A DNA stretch of 64,000 bases from Stigmatella aurantiaca (GTDB taxonomy: Bacteria; Myxococcota; Myxococcia; Myxococcales; Myxococcaceae): NCBI RefSeq assembly GCF_900109545.1, contig NZ_FOAP01000034.1, forward strand, positions 1 to 64,000. The letters are read 5' to 3'. Numbering within the stretch: position 1 is the first letter of the stretch; every line of letters begins with the position of its first letter. A program made the translations under genes and the position numbers. The notes beneath the pieces were generated by a model that was not told where the DNA came from, made no database searches, and saw nothing but the letters and a program-made list of their open reading frames with translations. Positions 15,921 to 25,658 of the stretch are shown here, piece after piece.

Positions 15921-16859
15921 ATGTCGAAGGTCGCGTTCGTCTTCCCCGGGCAAGGCAGTCAGAAGGTCGGCATGGGGAAGGACCTTTACGAGAAGTTCCC
16001 CGAGGCCCGGGCCGTCTTCGAGGCGGTGGATGAGGTCTTGGGCGACAAGCTCTCGGCCCGCTGCTTCCAGGGGCCCGATGCCGAGCTGAAGCTCACGGCC
16101 AACACCCAGCCGGCCATCCTCACGGTGTCCCTGGCGGTGCACGCGGTGTTCGCCCAGCGCGGGCCCACCCCGGCCTTCGTCGCCGGGCACTCGCTGGGCG
16201 AGTACTCCGCGCTGGTGGCCGCGGGGGCCCTGACGCTGGGGGATGCGGCGCGCTCGGTGCGCGCGCGCGGAACCTTCATGCAGGAGTCCGTCCCGGTGGG
16301 GACGGGGGCCATGGCGGCGGTGCTCGGCCTGGAGCCGGACAAGGTGAAGGCCGTCTGTGACGCGGTCGCCGAGGGCGAGGTGCTGTCCCCGGCCAACTAC
16401 AACTCCCCGGAGCAGACGGTCATCGCCGGCCATGCCGCCGCGGTGGCGCGCGCCGAGGCGAAGCTCAAGGAGGCGGGCGCCAAGCGCGTGCTGCCCCTGC
16501 CGGTCTCCGCCCCCTTCCACTGCGCGCTGATGGACCCGGTGAAGCCGCTCCTCGCGGAGGTGCTGGGCCAGGTGAAGGTGTCCGCGCCCCGGATTCCCGT
16601 GGTGACCAACGTGGAGGCCCGGCCCAACAGCGATGCCTCCCGCGTGGTTCCGCTCCTGTTGGAGCAGGTGAGTGCCCCGGTGCGCTGGATCGAATGCGTC
16701 GAGGCGCTGCACGCCCAGGGCGTCACGCGCGTGGTGGAGTTGGGGCCGGGCAAGGTGCTCGCCGGGCTCGTCAAGCGCATCAACAAGGACATCGAGACGT
16801 TCAACATCGAGGATTCCGCGAGCTTGGAGAAGACGCTCGCGGCGCTGGGGGCCGCATGA
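15921..16859 (+). CDS. fabD: Malonyl-CoA:ACP transacylase
   Basis: A 312-residue FabD that loads malonyl groups onto ACP. It opens with VFPGQGSQ, has the nucleophilic serine in GHSLGEYS near residue 91, and the catalytic histidine in APFHC near residue 199; the end carries VVELGPGKVL. The length is typical. It starts 20 bp after fabH, and its stop overlaps the fabG start as ATGA. Confidence 0.97.
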   Translation: MSKVAFVFPGQGSQKVGMGKDLYEKFPEARAVFEAVDEVLGDKLSARCFQGPDAELKLTANTQPAILTVSLAVHAVFAQRGPTPAFVAGHSLGEYSALVAAGALTLGDAARSVRARGTFMQESVPVGTGAMAAVLGLEPDKVKAVCDAVAEGEVLSPANYNSPEQTVIAGHAAAVARAEAKLKEAGAKRVLPLPVSAPFHCALMDPVKPLLAEVLGQVKVSAPRIPVVTNVEARPNSDASRVVPLLLEQVSAPVRWIECVEALHAQGVTRVVELGPGKVLAGLVKRINKDIETFNIEDSASLEKTLAALGAA

Positions 16860-17605
16860 GCGGGTTCAAGGACAAGGTGGTGCTGGTTACCGGGGGTTCA
16901 CGGGGCATTGGCCGGGCGTGCGCGGTGGCGTTCGCCCAGGCGGGCGCCGCCACGGTCGTCATCAACTACGCGGGCAACGAGGCCGCCGCCCAGGAGACGC
17001 TGGGGCTCATCCAGGCCGCGGGCGCCAAGGGCGAGGCCCTGAAGTTCGACGTGGCGGATACCGCCGCGTGCTCCAGCGCCGTGGAGGGCATCCTCAAGGC
17101 GCACGGCCGGCTGGACGTGCTCGTCAACAACGCCGGGGTGGCCGTCGATGGCCTCGTCATGCGCGTGAAGGACGAGGACTGGGACAAGCAGCTGGACACC
17201 AACCTGAAGGGGGCGTTTGCCCTCATCCGCGCCGTCAGCCGCCCGATGATGAAGCAGCGGGGCGGGGCCATCGTCAACCTCACCTCCATCGTGGGCGAGT
17301 CGGGCAATGGCGGGCAGGCGGCCTACGCGGCCTCCAAGGCGGGCCTCATCGGCCTGACGAAGTCCATCGCCAAGGAGCTGGCCAGCCGGAACATCCGGGT
17401 GAACGCCGTGTCCCCGGGCTTCATTGGCACGGACATGACGGCCTCCCTGCCCGAGGAGACGCGCAAGCGGATGGTGGACGCCATTCCCCTGGCCCGGCTG
17501 GGGGGCGCCGAAGAGGTGGCCCAATCCGTGCTTTTCCTGGCCAGTGACGCCGCGTCCTACATTACCGGAGAAGTTCTGAAGGTAAATGGCGGCATGTACA
17601 TGTAG
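16856..17605 (+). CDS. fabG: 3-oxoacyl-ACP reductase
   Basis: A 249-residue NADPH-dependent short-chain dehydrogenase that reduces 3-oxoacyl-ACP. The cofactor motif is TGGSRGIG near residue 12, followed by NNAGV; the catalytic set comprises Ser in NLTSIVGE and Tyr/Lys in YAASK. The C-terminus GEVLKVNGGMYM is the FabG signature. ATG at 16856 overlaps the fabD stop (ATGA). The longer upstream frame lies inside fabD and is not coding. Confidence 0.97.
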   Translation: MSGFKDKVVLVTGGSRGIGRACAVAFAQAGAATVVINYAGNEAAAQETLGLIQAAGAKGEALKFDVADTAACSSAVEGILKAHGRLDVLVNNAGVAVDGLVMRVKDEDWDKQLDTNLKGAFALIRAVSRPMMKQRGGAIVNLTSIVGESGNGGQAAYAASKAGLIGLTKSIAKELASRNIRVNAVSPGFIGTDMTASLPEETRKRMVDAIPLARLGGAEEVAQSVLFLASDAASYITGEVLKVNGGMYM

Positions 17606-17623
17606 CCCAAGGTTGGATTGCAG

Positions 17624-17649
17624 GCGGGCGTGGGATATACCGCGCCCGC
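17624..17649 (+). other. Hairpin between fabG and acpP
   Basis: GCGGGCG (17624-17630) pairs with CGCCCGC (17643-17649) around a 12-base loop. No run of T follows, so it is more likely an RNA processing or partial-termination structure that could set acpP apart from the upstream genes. Confidence 0.4.
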
Positions 17650-17712
17650 TTCTGACCGCGCCCTGGGAAGTACGTTGGGCCCCCACATGGTTCCCTGGAG
17701 GATTTTGAACGT

Positions 17713-17955
17713 ATGTCGACCTCAGCCATCGAAACCAAGATCAAGTCCATCATCGCCGACCAGCTCGGGGTGGGAGAGGATGAGATCAAGCCGGAGTCCC
17801 AGTTCATTGAGGATCTGGGTGCTGACAGCCTCGACATCGTGGAGCTCGTGATGGCGATGGAAGAGGAGTTCGAGGTCGAGATTCCTGACGAGGAAGCCGA
17901 GAACATCAAGACTGTTGGCGACGCCATCAACTACATCAATACCCACAAGAAGTAA
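17713..17955 (+). CDS. acpP: Acyl carrier protein
   Basis: An acidic 80-residue ACP. The phosphopantetheine attachment site is Ser39 in GADSLD, and the protein has the usual four-helix length and strongly acidic helix II ([10 protein letters not shown]). It starts at ATG with GGAGG 11 bases upstream, between fabG and fabF as in most bacteria. Confidence 0.98.
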   Translation: MSTSAIETKIKSIIADQLGVGEDEIKPESQFIEDLGADSLDIVELVMAMEEEFEVEIPDEEAENIKTVGDAINYINTHKK

Positions 17956-18028
17956 GGAAGCCTGGCGCGGCCGGTGGGTGGAGCGCTGATTCCAGCGTTC
18001 CATGGCCGCGCCCCTGTTGGAGAGGAAC

Positions 18029-19285
18029 GTGTCAAACCGTCGAGTCGTCGTCACCGGGACTGGGTTGATCACCGCCCTGGGTACCGGCACCGAGAAAAAC
18101 TGGCAGGCGCTACTCGCCGGCAAGTCGGGAATTGCTCCGATCACGCGCTTCGATACCGCGAAGCTCGACACCCGTTTTGCGGGTGAGGTGAAGGACTTCC
18201 AGGTCGAGGACTTCATCGACCGGCGCGAGTCGCGCCGCATGGACCTGTTCGCTCAGTACGCTCTGGCCGCCGCGGATCTGGCGGTGCGTGAGAGCGGTCT
18301 GCCCGTCGGGGCGGACAAGCCGAACGGCTACGAGCCGGAGCGCGTGGGCGTCATCGTGGGCTCCGGCATCGGAGGCATTTCCTCTCTGGAGGAGCAGCAC
18401 AAGAAGGGGCTGGAGAAGGGCTTCGACCGCCTGTCTCCCTTCTTCATCATCCAGATGATCATCAACATGGCGCCGGGCCTCATCTCCATCCGGTACGGTG
18501 CCAAGGGACCCAACTGGTCCCCCGTGTCGGCCTGCGCCACCAGCGCCCACGCCATCGGTGAGGCGTGGAAGTCCATCAGGCTCAACGAGTGTGACGCGGT
18601 CATCGCGGGCGGCGCCGAAGCCTCCATCACCCCGCTGGGCATGGGTGGGTTCTCGGTGATGAAGGCGCTGTCGTCGCGCAACGGCGACCCCGCCGCCGCC
18701 AGCCGGCCGTTCGACAAGGAGCGCGACGGCTTCGTCATGGGCGAGGGCGCCGGCATCATCGTCCTGGAGGAGCTGGAGCACGCGAAGAAGCGTGGCGCCA
18801 CCATCCTGGCGGAGCTGGTGGGCTACGGGGCCAACTCCGATGCCCACCATGTGACGGCACCGGCTCCCGAGGGCGAGGGGGCGGCCCGCTGCATCCGCCT
18901 GGCCCTGGCGTCCGCGGGCATGCGGCCCGAGGACGTTGGCTACATCAACGCGCACGGCACCTCCACGCCTTTCAACGACGCGAACGAGACGAAGGCCATC
19001 AAGACGGTCTTCGGCGACCATGCCCGCAAGGTGGCGGTCTCCTCGACCAAGTCGATGACGGGCCACATGCTGGGGGCGGCCGGCGGTGCGGAGGCCGTCA
19101 TCAGCGTCCTGGCGCTCACGCGCGGGGTGCTGCCTCCCACCATCAACCTCACCACGCCCGACCCGGACTGCGATCTGGACTACGTCCCGAACCAGCCTCG
19201 GGAAGTGCGCGTGGATGCCGCCATGAGTAACTCGTTCGGCTTCGGTGGCACCAACGTGGTGCTGCTGTTCCGCCGCTTCAAGTAG
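18029..19285 (+). CDS. fabF: Beta-ketoacyl-ACP synthase II
   Basis: The chain-elongating condensing enzyme FabF, 418 residues. Cys169 (SACATS) with His in NAHGTSTP and His in [10 protein letters not shown] form the Cys-His-His triad; the C-terminus has [12 protein letters not shown] at 18029 with AGAGGA close upstream gives the usual family start (SNRRVVVTG); an ATG nine codons earlier is possible. It closes the fab operon. Confidence 0.96.
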   Translation: MSNRRVVVTGTGLITALGTGTEKNWQALLAGKSGIAPITRFDTAKLDTRFAGEVKDFQVEDFIDRRESRRMDLFAQYALAAADLAVRESGLPVGADKPNGYEPERVGVIVGSGIGGISSLEEQHKKGLEKGFDRLSPFFIIQMIINMAPGLISIRYGAKGPNWSPVSACATSAHAIGEAWKSIRLNECDAVIAGGAEASITPLGMGGFSVMKALSSRNGDPAAASRPFDKERDGFVMGEGAGIIVLEELEHAKKRGATILAELVGYGANSDAHHVTAPAPEGEGAARCIRLALASAGMRPEDVGYINAHGTSTPFNDANETKAIKTVFGDHARKVAVSSTKSMTGHMLGAAGGAEAVISVLALTRGVLPPTINLTTPDPDCDLDYVPNQPREVRVDAAMSNSFGFGGTNVVLLFRRFK

Positions 19286-19297
19286 GCCCTCCGCTGA

Positions 19298-19320
19298 CCC
19301 CTCCCGGAGCGCGGGAGGGG
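19298..19320 (+). terminator. Strong hairpin after fabF
   Basis: CCCCTCCCG (19298-19306) pairs perfectly with CGGGAGGGG (19312-19320) around the five-base loop GAGCG. No T-tract follows, so termination would be weak or factor-assisted. It separates the fab operon from rpiB. Confidence 0.5.
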
Positions 19321-19348
19321 CACGGAATGCCCAGCAGGAGGTGCTCGC

Positions 19349-19792
19349 GTGAAGATCATCCTCGCGTCGGATCATGCGGGTTTCGAGTTGCGCCAGGAGC
19401 TCGTCACGGTGCTCCGGGAGCGGGGCACTGCCTTCGAGGATGCGGGCCCTGCCACCCGTGAGTCCGTGGACTACCCGGACTTCGCGGCGAAGGTCGCCCG
19501 GGCCGTGGCGGCCGGGGAGTACGCGCTCGGGGTGCTCGTGTGCGGCACCGGCATTGGCATGAGCATCATGGCCAACAAGCAGCGGGGCGTGCGCGCGGCG
19601 CTGTGCACCACCGAGTTCGAGGCCCGCATGGCCCGCGCCCACAACGACGCCAACGTGCTCTGCCTGGGGCAGCGCGTGGTGGGCGCAGGGGTGGCCCGGA
19701 CCATTCTCGAGGCCTTCCTGGCCACGCCCTTCGAGGGCGGCCGGCACGAGAAGCGCGTGCAGAAGATCCGCGAGGCGGATGCGGAGCGCTGA
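19349..19792 (+). CDS. rpiB: Ribose-5-phosphate isomerase B
   Basis: A 147-residue RpiB interconverting ribose-5-phosphate and ribulose-5-phosphate. It starts at GTG. The phosphate-site start ASDHAG, the catalytic Cys in CGTGIGMS and the AHNDAN region with its His are all present. Typical length. It lies about 100 bp before glyA in the rpiB-glyA-nrdR order common in deltaproteobacterial relatives. Confidence 0.96.
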   Translation: MKIILASDHAGFELRQELVTVLRERGTAFEDAGPATRESVDYPDFAAKVARAVAAGEYALGVLVCGTGIGMSIMANKQRGVRAALCTTEFEARMARAHNDANVLCLGQRVVGAGVARTILEAFLATPFEGGRHEKRVQKIREADAER

Positions 19793-19894
19793 CGCTCGCT
19801 TGGAGGACAAAGTAGGTTTCTGCCCCCTGCCGTCTCGCCGTGCTTGTTCCGGCGGGTCTGGGCGTTCCAGTCTTGATCTACTCCCGAGGGAACC

Positions 19895-21151
19895 ATGGAA
19901 AATACCCGCACGCTGGCTGAGGTCGATCCGGAGATCGCTCAAGTCCTTCGCCAGGAGACGCAGCGCCAGGAGGAGGGCATCGAGCTCATCGCCTCGGAGA
20001 ACTTCGTCAGCCCCGCGGTGCTGGAGGCCCAGGGCTCCACGCTGACGAACAAGTACGCCGAGGGCTACCCGGGCAAGCGCTACTACGGGGGCTGCGAGGT
20101 GGTGGACGTGGCGGAGACGCTGGCCATCCAGCGCGCCAAGGAGCTGTTCGGCGCCGAGGCTGTCAACGTCCAGGCCCACTCCGGCAGCCAGGCCAACATG
20201 GCCGCCTACATGGCCCTGATGAAGCCGGGCGACACCCTGCTGTCCCTGGACCTGAACTCCGGCGGCCACCTCACCCACGGCGCGGCCTTCAACTTCTCCG
20301 GCAAGCTCTACAAAGTCGTCCACTACGGGCTCACCCGGGACACGGAGACCATCGACTTCGCCCAGGTGGCCAGCCTCGCCCAGGAGCACAAGCCCAAGGT
20401 GATTGTCGTGGGTGCGAGCGCCTACCCGCGGACGATCGACTTCTCCAAGTTCCGGGAGATCGCCGACCGCGTGGGCGCGGCGATGATGGTGGACATGGCG
20501 CACATCGCGGGCCTGGTGGCCGCGGGCATCCACCCTTCGCCGGTGCCCCTGGCGGAGTTCGTCACCACCACCACGCACAAGACGCTGCGCGGGCCCCGCG
20601 GGGGCATGGTGATGAGCCGCGAGCAGTTCGCCAAGGCCGTCAACAGCCAGATCTTCCCCGGCATCCAGGGCGGTCCGCTCATGCACGTCATCGCCGCCAA
20701 GGCGGTGGCGTTCAAGGAAGCCCTCTCCCCGGAGTTCAAGGTCTACCAGCGGCAGATCGTCTCCAACGCCCAGGCGCTGGCCGAGGCGCTCCAGCGCGCG
20801 GGGCTGCGCCTGTGCTCCGGCGGGACGGATAACCACCTGATGCTCGTGGACCTGCGCGCCAAGAAAATCACCGGCAAGGACGCCGAGGCGGTGATGGGCA
20901 AGGCGGGCTTCACGGTGAACAAGAACATGATTCCGTTCGATCCCGAGAAGCCGGTGACGACCTCGGGCATCCGGGTGGGCACGCCCGCCGTCACCACCCG
21001 TGGGATGAAGGAAAAAGAGATGGCCCTCATCGGCCAGCTCATGGGCGAGGCGCTGGACCATGCCTCGGACGAGGCCCGGCTTTCCCGCATCCACGGCCAG
21101 GTGAAGGAGCTGACGAAGTCCTTTCCGCTTTATGCCTCGCGCTTGAGGTAG
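19895..21151 (+). CDS. glyA: Serine hydroxymethyltransferase
   Basis: A 418-residue PLP enzyme making glycine and methylene-tetrahydrofolate from serine. The Schiff-base lysine is Lys229 in [14 protein letters not shown], the same position as in the Escherichia coli enzyme. SENFVS near the start and [13 protein letters not shown] are family hallmarks. It starts at ATG about 100 bp after rpiB and 10 bp before nrdR. Confidence 0.98.
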   Translation: MENTRTLAEVDPEIAQVLRQETQRQEEGIELIASENFVSPAVLEAQGSTLTNKYAEGYPGKRYYGGCEVVDVAETLAIQRAKELFGAEAVNVQAHSGSQANMAAYMALMKPGDTLLSLDLNSGGHLTHGAAFNFSGKLYKVVHYGLTRDTETIDFAQVASLAQEHKPKVIVVGASAYPRTIDFSKFREIADRVGAAMMVDMAHIAGLVAAGIHPSPVPLAEFVTTTTHKTLRGPRGGMVMSREQFAKAVNSQIFPGIQGGPLMHVIAAKAVAFKEALSPEFKVYQRQIVSNAQALAEALQRAGLRLCSGGTDNHLMLVDLRAKKITGKDAEAVMGKAGFTVNKNMIPFDPEKPVTTSGIRVGTPAVTTRGMKEKEMALIGQLMGEALDHASDEARLSRIHGQVKELTKSFPLYASRLR

Positions 21152-21161
21152 CCTCTCCTTC

Positions 21162-21659
21162 GTGCGTTGCCCCTTCTGCCAGGACGCCGAGAACAAGGTC
21201 ATCGACTCGCGCGAGTCGCACGAGGGGACCGTCATCCGCCGGCGCCGCGAGTGCTTGCAGTGCAAGCGGCGCTTCACCACCTATGAGCGGGTCGAGGAGC
21301 TCTACCCGCTCATCGTGAAGAAGGACGGCCGCCGGGAGGCCTTCGACCGGGAGAAGATCCTCTCCGGCCTGAAGAAGGCCTGCGAGAAGCGGCCCGTCTC
21401 CGCCGACCAGATTGAGGAGACGGTGGGCGCCATCGAGCGGCTCCTCCAGGGCATGGGCGAGAAGGAAGTGCCCTCGCGCGTCATTGGCGAAGAGGTGATG
21501 CGGCGGCTGCAGGCGCTGGATGTGGTGGCCTACGTGCGCTTCGCCTCGGTGTACCGGAGCTTCCGGGACGTCGATGAGTTCATGAAGGAGCTCAAGGACC
21601 TCGCCGATCAGTCGAAGGCCGCCAGCCCCAAGCCCGGGGAGGAGGGGCCGTCATCATGA
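21162..21659 (+). CDS. nrdR: Transcriptional repressor NrdR
   Basis: A 165-residue nucleotide-sensing repressor of ribonucleotide reductase genes. The zinc ribbon uses Cys3, Cys6, Cys31 and Cys34; an ATP-cone domain (about 46-136) follows, with [14 protein letters not shown] at its start. It begins at GTG. The tail after residue 150 is a short Pro/Lys-rich extension. It is coupled to ribD by an ATGA overlap, a frequent arrangement. Confidence 0.97.
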   Translation: MRCPFCQDAENKVIDSRESHEGTVIRRRRECLQCKRRFTTYERVEELYPLIVKKDGRREAFDREKILSGLKKACEKRPVSADQIEETVGAIERLLQGMGEKEVPSRVIGEEVMRRLQALDVVAYVRFASVYRSFRDVDEFMKELKDLADQSKAASPKPGEEGPSS

Positions 21660-22819
21660 GGTTGCTGACGCGGGCGCAGCTCAAGGCGGCAGGCACGCCG
21701 CGCGCCAAGCGGGCAGCGGATTTCGACCGTGCGGTGGCCGAGTTCTTCATGCGCATCGCGCTGGAGGAGGCCGCCAAGGGGCTGGGACGCACCAGCCCCA
21801 ACCCCGCCGTGGGCGCGGTGCTCGTCAAAGGCGGCCGCATCATCGCGCGCGGCTACCACAAGAAGGCCGGCACGGCGCACGCCGAGGTGGTGGCTCTGGA
21901 GGCCGCGGGCCCCCGGGCCCGGGGCGCGGACCTCTACACGACGCTCGAGCCGTGTGACCACTACGGGCGCACGGGGCCGTGCAGCCAGGCCATCATCGAC
22001 GCCGGGGTGCGCCGGGTCATCTGCGGCTCCTCGGACCCCAACCCCAAGGTGAACGGCAAGGGCGTGGCCCGGCTGAAGCGGGCGGGGGTCGAGGTGCTCA
22101 CCCACGTCCTCCAGCAGGAGGCCGACCAGCTCAACCAGCCCTTCTTCAAGGTCATCCGGACGGGGCTGCCCTACGTCACCCTCAAGGCGGCGGTGACGCT
22201 GGATGGCAAGCTGGCCACGGCCACCGGGGACTCGCGCTGGGTGACGGGCGAGGCGGCCCGGCACTGGGTGCACCAGCTGCGCGACCGGGTGGACGTCATC
22301 CTGGTGGGGGCCAACACCGTGCGGCGGGACAATCCGCAGCTCACCACGCGGCTTCCCGGCGGCGGGGGCAAGGATCCGGTGCGCGTGGTGGTGGACTCGC
22401 ACCTGCGCCTGAAGTCCACGCACACCGTCTTCACCCAGCGCTCCCCGGCCCGAGTGATTGTCGCCACGCTGGAGGAGCCCCAGGGCGCCAAGGCCCGCCG
22501 CTTCGCCCGGCTGGGTGTGGAAGTGTGGCAGATGCCCGCCCGGCAGGGGCAGGTGGCCCTGAAGGCCTTGCTGGAGCGGGTGGCCCAGGAAGGCCTCAAC
22601 CACGTGATGGTGGAGGGCGGCGCGGAGATCTACGGCTCGTTCCTGCGGGAGAAGCTCGCGGACTCGCTGGCGCTCTTCCTCGCGCCCAAGCTGATTGGCA
22701 GCCAGGGGCTCTCCTGGTCGGGGGACCTGGGCGTCAAGCTCATGGCCAATGCTTTTTCCCTGAAGAACCTCACCTTCCAGCAGCTGGGCGAGGACCTGCT
22801 CCTCCAGGCACGGCTGTGA
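21656..22819 (+). CDS. ribD: Bifunctional riboflavin deaminase-reductase RibD
   Basis: A 387-residue enzyme for the second and third steps of riboflavin synthesis. The N-terminal cytidine-deaminase-type domain (about 30-165) has the zinc motifs HAE and [11 protein letters not shown]. The reductase domain (about 175-387) has TLDGK, then [12 protein letters not shown], and [11 protein letters not shown]. The first 25 residues are a basic extension beyond the usual start; an in-frame ATG at codon 32 begins the conserved part, but the ATGA overlap with nrdR supports 21656. Confidence 0.95.
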   Translation: MRLLTRAQLKAAGTPRAKRAADFDRAVAEFFMRIALEEAAKGLGRTSPNPAVGAVLVKGGRIIARGYHKKAGTAHAEVVALEAAGPRARGADLYTTLEPCDHYGRTGPCSQAIIDAGVRRVICGSSDPNPKVNGKGVARLKRAGVEVLTHVLQQEADQLNQPFFKVIRTGLPYVTLKAAVTLDGKLATATGDSRWVTGEAARHWVHQLRDRVDVILVGANTVRRDNPQLTTRLPGGGGKDPVRVVVDSHLRLKSTHTVFTQRSPARVIVATLEEPQGAKARRFARLGVEVWQMPARQGQVALKALLERVAQEGLNHVMVEGGAEIYGSFLREKLADSLALFLAPKLIGSQGLSWSGDLGVKLMANAFSLKNLTFQQLGEDLLLQARL

Positions 22820-22842
22820 AGAATCCGTTATAAGCCCCGCCG

Positions 22843-23493
22843 ATGTTCACCGGCCTCATTCAGGATGTGGGTGTCGTCGAGCGGGTCGTCCCCGGCGGCA
22901 TGACGGACTTGTGGATTCGCACCTCGCTCGGCGCGGGCACCTTCGACCTGGGCGAGTCCATCGCCGTGGACGGCGCCTGCCTCACGGTGGTGGAGCGCGG
23001 CGGGGAGACGTTCAAGGTCCAGGCGGCCCCCGAGACGCTGCGCCGGACCACCGCCGGCGCGCTGCGCCCCGGCGCCCGCGTGAACCTGGAGCGGGCGATG
23101 GCGCTGGGGGACCGGCTGGGCGGGCACCTCGTCGCGGGCCACGTGGACGCGGTGAGCGAGGTGCTGGAGACGCGGGCCGAGGGGGGCTCGTGGGTGATGG
23201 CCTTCCGCCTGCCGCCCGAGCTCGCCCCGTACTTCATCGACAAGGGCTCGGTGGCGGTGGATGGCATCAGCCTCACCGTCAACGCGGTGCTCGCCGACCG
23301 GTTCACCGTGCAGCTCATCCCGGAGACGCAGGAGCGCACCACGCTGCGCGCCAAGGCGGCGGGCGCCCAGGTGAACCTGGAAGCGGACATGATTGGCAAG
23401 TACGTGGCGCGGCTGTTCTCGCTGCGCCAGGGCCCGGTGAGCGGGCTGACCGAGGAGGCCCTCAGGGCGGCCGGCTTCGGGGTGAAAGGCTAG
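22843..23493 (+). CDS. ribE: Riboflavin synthase alpha subunit
   Basis: A 216-residue riboflavin synthase, dismutating two lumazine molecules. It opens with MFTGLIQ, the family signature, and comprises two similar barrels, each with a VDG motif (DGACLTV in the first, DGISLTV in the second) and a paired G(G)HLVAGHVD. The length is normal. It sits between ribD and the DHBP synthase gene. Confidence 0.97.
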   Translation: MFTGLIQDVGVVERVVPGGMTDLWIRTSLGAGTFDLGESIAVDGACLTVVERGGETFKVQAAPETLRRTTAGALRPGARVNLERAMALGDRLGGHLVAGHVDAVSEVLETRAEGGSWVMAFRLPPELAPYFIDKGSVAVDGISLTVNAVLADRFTVQLIPETQERTTLRAKAAGAQVNLEADMIGKYVARLFSLRQGPVSGLTEEALRAAGFGVKG

Positions 23494-23505
23494 AGGGACG
23501 GCAGC

Positions 23506-24696
23506 ATGGGGCGCGGGACGCAGGGACACGACGTCATCGAGCTGGTGGAGCGGGCGCTCGCGGAGATCCGCAAGGGCCGCATGGTCATCCTCACGGATGA
23601 CGAGGATCGCGAGAACGAGGGCGACCTCGTCATGGCCGCCGAGAAGGTGACGCCCGAGGCCATCAACTTCATGGCCCTGCATGGGCGCGGGCTCATCTGC
23701 CTGTCGCTCAACGAGGAGCGCATCCGCCGGTTGAACCTGCCGCTGATGGTGCAGGACAACAACTCCCCGTTCCAGACGGCCTTCACCGTCTCCATCGAGG
23801 CGGCCCGGGGCGTGACGACCGGCATCTCCGCGGCGGACCGGGCCCGCACCATCCTGGCCGCGGTGGCCCCCAACGCCAAGCCGGGCGACCTGGTCCGGCC
23901 CGGCCACATCTTCCCCCTGCGGGCCCGGGAGGGCGGGGTGCTGGTGCGCACCGGGCAGACCGAGGGCAGCGTGGACCTGGCGCGCATGGCGGGGCTGTCC
24001 CCGTCCGGCGTCATCTGCGAAATCATGAACCCGGACGGCACCATGGCCCGCAGGCCGGACCTGGTGAAGTTCGCCCGGAAGCACAAGATGGTGCTGCTCT
24101 CGGTGGCGGACATCATCCGCTACCGGCTGGAGCGCGAGCGGCTCATCAAGCGCATCAGCTCGGCCACCTTCGAGCGCCGGGGGGCGGGCACCTTCCAGGC
24201 CTACTCCTACGGCAGCGAGGTGGATGCCGCCGTCCACGTGGCCCTGGTGAAGGGGGACGTGCGCGGCAAGGACGCGGTGCTCACCCGCGTGCACCGCGGT
24301 TGCCTGGTGGGCGACCAGCTGGGCAGCGCCCAGTGTGACTGCGGCAGCCAGCTCGATCAGGCCTTCCAGCGCATCCAGGAGGCGGGCAAGGGGGTCATCA
24401 TCTACCTCCAGAAGGACATCCCGGCGAAGGCCCGGCTCCAGTGCACCCACATCCCCAACGAGGAGACCGTCCAGGGCAAGCCGGACCAGACGCGCCTCCG
24501 GGAGTTCGGGGTGGGGGCGCAGATTCTCAAGGACCTGGGGCTGTCCCGGCTGAGGCTCTTGACCAACAATCCCAAGAAGATCGTGGGTCTGGAGAGCTAC
24601 TCGCTGGAGGTGGTGGAGCAGGTTCCCCTGACGGACGGGGAGGCTTCCCGCCGGATGGCGGCGCGCACCCCCCGGCGCCGGCGTGACAAGTCGTGA
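23506..24696 (+). CDS. ribB: DHBP synthase with degenerate GTP cyclohydrolase II domain (RibBX-like)
   Basis: A 396-residue two-domain protein. Residues 1-205 are a 3,4-dihydroxy-2-butanone-4-phosphate synthase: [11 protein letters not shown] and [13 protein letters not shown] are intact; the usual GHTEA is GQTEG, which I do not treat as inactivating. Residues 206-380 align with GTP cyclohydrolase II: zinc-site cysteines survive (CLVGD, CDCG) and TNNPKK is present. However, the catalytic EGR.IGL stretch is replaced by an unrelated QKDIPAKAR segment, and the Asp two residues before the conserved Arg (DxR in RibA) is Arg. The second domain is therefore probably not a cyclohydrolase, as in the RibBX variant of Proteobacteria. 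A GTP cyclohydrolase II should be encoded elsewhere. Confidence 0.88.
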   Translation: MGRGTQGHDVIELVERALAEIRKGRMVILTDDEDRENEGDLVMAAEKVTPEAINFMALHGRGLICLSLNEERIRRLNLPLMVQDNNSPFQTAFTVSIEAARGVTTGISAADRARTILAAVAPNAKPGDLVRPGHIFPLRAREGGVLVRTGQTEGSVDLARMAGLSPSGVICEIMNPDGTMARRPDLVKFARKHKMVLLSVADIIRYRLERERLIKRISSATFERRGAGTFQAYSYGSEVDAAVHVALVKGDVRGKDAVLTRVHRGCLVGDQLGSAQCDCGSQLDQAFQRIQEAGKGVIIYLQKDIPAKARLQCTHIPNEETVQGKPDQTRLREFGVGAQILKDLGLSRLRLLTNNPKKIVGLESYSLEVVEQVPLTDGEASRRMAARTPRRRRDKS

Positions 24697-24731
24697 AGAC
24701 GCGGAGCGGGCCCCTGGTGTAGGAAGCGCAC

Positions 24732-25229
24732 ATGCCTCGTTACATCGAAGGTGATTTCCTGCCGCCCAAGGGGCGCTTTGCCATTTGCGTGGCCCGCTTC
24801 AACGCGTTCATCACCGAGGAGCTCGTCAAGGGCGCCGTGGACTCGCTCGTCCGCCACGGGGTGGCGGATGCGGACATCGACGTCTACCGCTGCCCGGGCA
24901 CCTATGAGCTGCCGGGGCTGACGCGCCGGGTGACCGAGTCCCAGGGCTACGTGGGCGTCATTACCCTGGGCGCCGTCATCCGGGGGGGCACGCCCCACTT
25001 CGACTACGTGGCGGGGGAGTGCTCCAAGGGCATTGGCTCGGTGGCCTTCAGCGCCGCCGCCCAGGCCAAGCCCGTCTCCGTCACCTTCGGCGTGCTCACG
25101 TGCGATACGGTGGAGCAGGCCATCGACCGGGCGGGCGTGAAGGCGGGCAACAAGGGCGCCGACGCGGCCATGGCGTGCCTGGAGATGGTGAACCTCTACG
25201 CGAAGATGGCGGAAGGGAAGCGGGGCTAA
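24732..25229 (+). CDS. ribH: 6,7-dimethyl-8-ribityllumazine synthase
   Basis: A 165-residue lumazine synthase that joins the RibB and RibD products. FN.FITE near the start, GTYELPG, the GAVIRGGTPHFDYV active-site segment with its His, and the FGVLT strand are diagnostic. It starts at ATG 35 bp after the RibBX-like gene and ends 3 bp before nusB, the common ribH-nusB pairing. Confidence 0.97.
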   Translation: MPRYIEGDFLPPKGRFAICVARFNAFITEELVKGAVDSLVRHGVADADIDVYRCPGTYELPGLTRRVTESQGYVGVITLGAVIRGGTPHFDYVAGECSKGIGSVAFSAAAQAKPVSVTFGVLTCDTVEQAIDRAGVKAGNKGADAAMACLEMVNLYAKMAEGKRG

Positions 25230-25232
25230 CCG

Positions 25233-25658
25233 ATGGGTGCTCGCAGAACGGGGCGTGAGCGGGCGCTCCAGGCGCTCTACCAGTTGGAGATGACGCCGGG
25301 CACCTCCGTGTTCGAGGCGCTCTCGTCCGCGTGGTCGGCCTCCACCGAGGAGGGCAAGCCCGACCCCGAGGCCGTGCGCTTCGCCCAGGAGCTCGTCGAC
25401 GGTGTGCAGAAGCACCGGGACGAGGTGGATCAGCTCATCGAGAAGCACAGCCACAACTGGCGGCTCGACCGCATGTCGCGGATCGACCGCAACGTGCTGC
25501 GCCTGGGCGTCTTCGAGCTGAAGTACCGCCCGGACATCCCCAAGAAGGTCTCCATCAACGAGGCGGTGGAGCTGGGCAAGAACTTCGGCACCGAGGAGTC
25601 CAGCGCCTTCGTCAACGGGCTGCTCGACCGCGTGGCCGTGGCCCTTGGAAAGCCGTGA
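25233..25658 (+). CDS. nusB: Transcription antitermination factor NusB
   Basis: A 141-residue all-helical NusB that binds boxA RNA with ribosomal protein S10 (NusE). It has the family opening ARRTGRERALQALYQ, the middle WRLDRMSRIDRNVLRLG, and the closing INEAVELGKNFGTEESSAF with FVNGLLD. It starts at ATG and ends in a GTGA overlap with the next gene. Confidence 0.96.
   Translation: MGARRTGRERALQALYQLEMTPGTSVFEALSSAWSASTEEGKPDPEAVRFAQELVDGVQKHRDEVDQLIEKHSHNWRLDRMSRIDRNVLRLGVFELKYRPDIPKKVSINEAVELGKNFGTEESSAFVNGLLDRVAVALGKP

Noticed and set aside
18110-21280. A 1056-codon open frame on the minus strand, opposite fabF, rpiB and glyA
   Set aside because: It is the shadow of strong G/C third-position bias in well-identified plus-strand genes. 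Composition is low-complexity His/Arg/Gly/Val-rich and matches nothing.
21656-25229. FMN riboswitch for the riboflavin genes
   Set aside because: The genes are translationally coupled to nrdR, with no leader long enough for the conserved RFN element.
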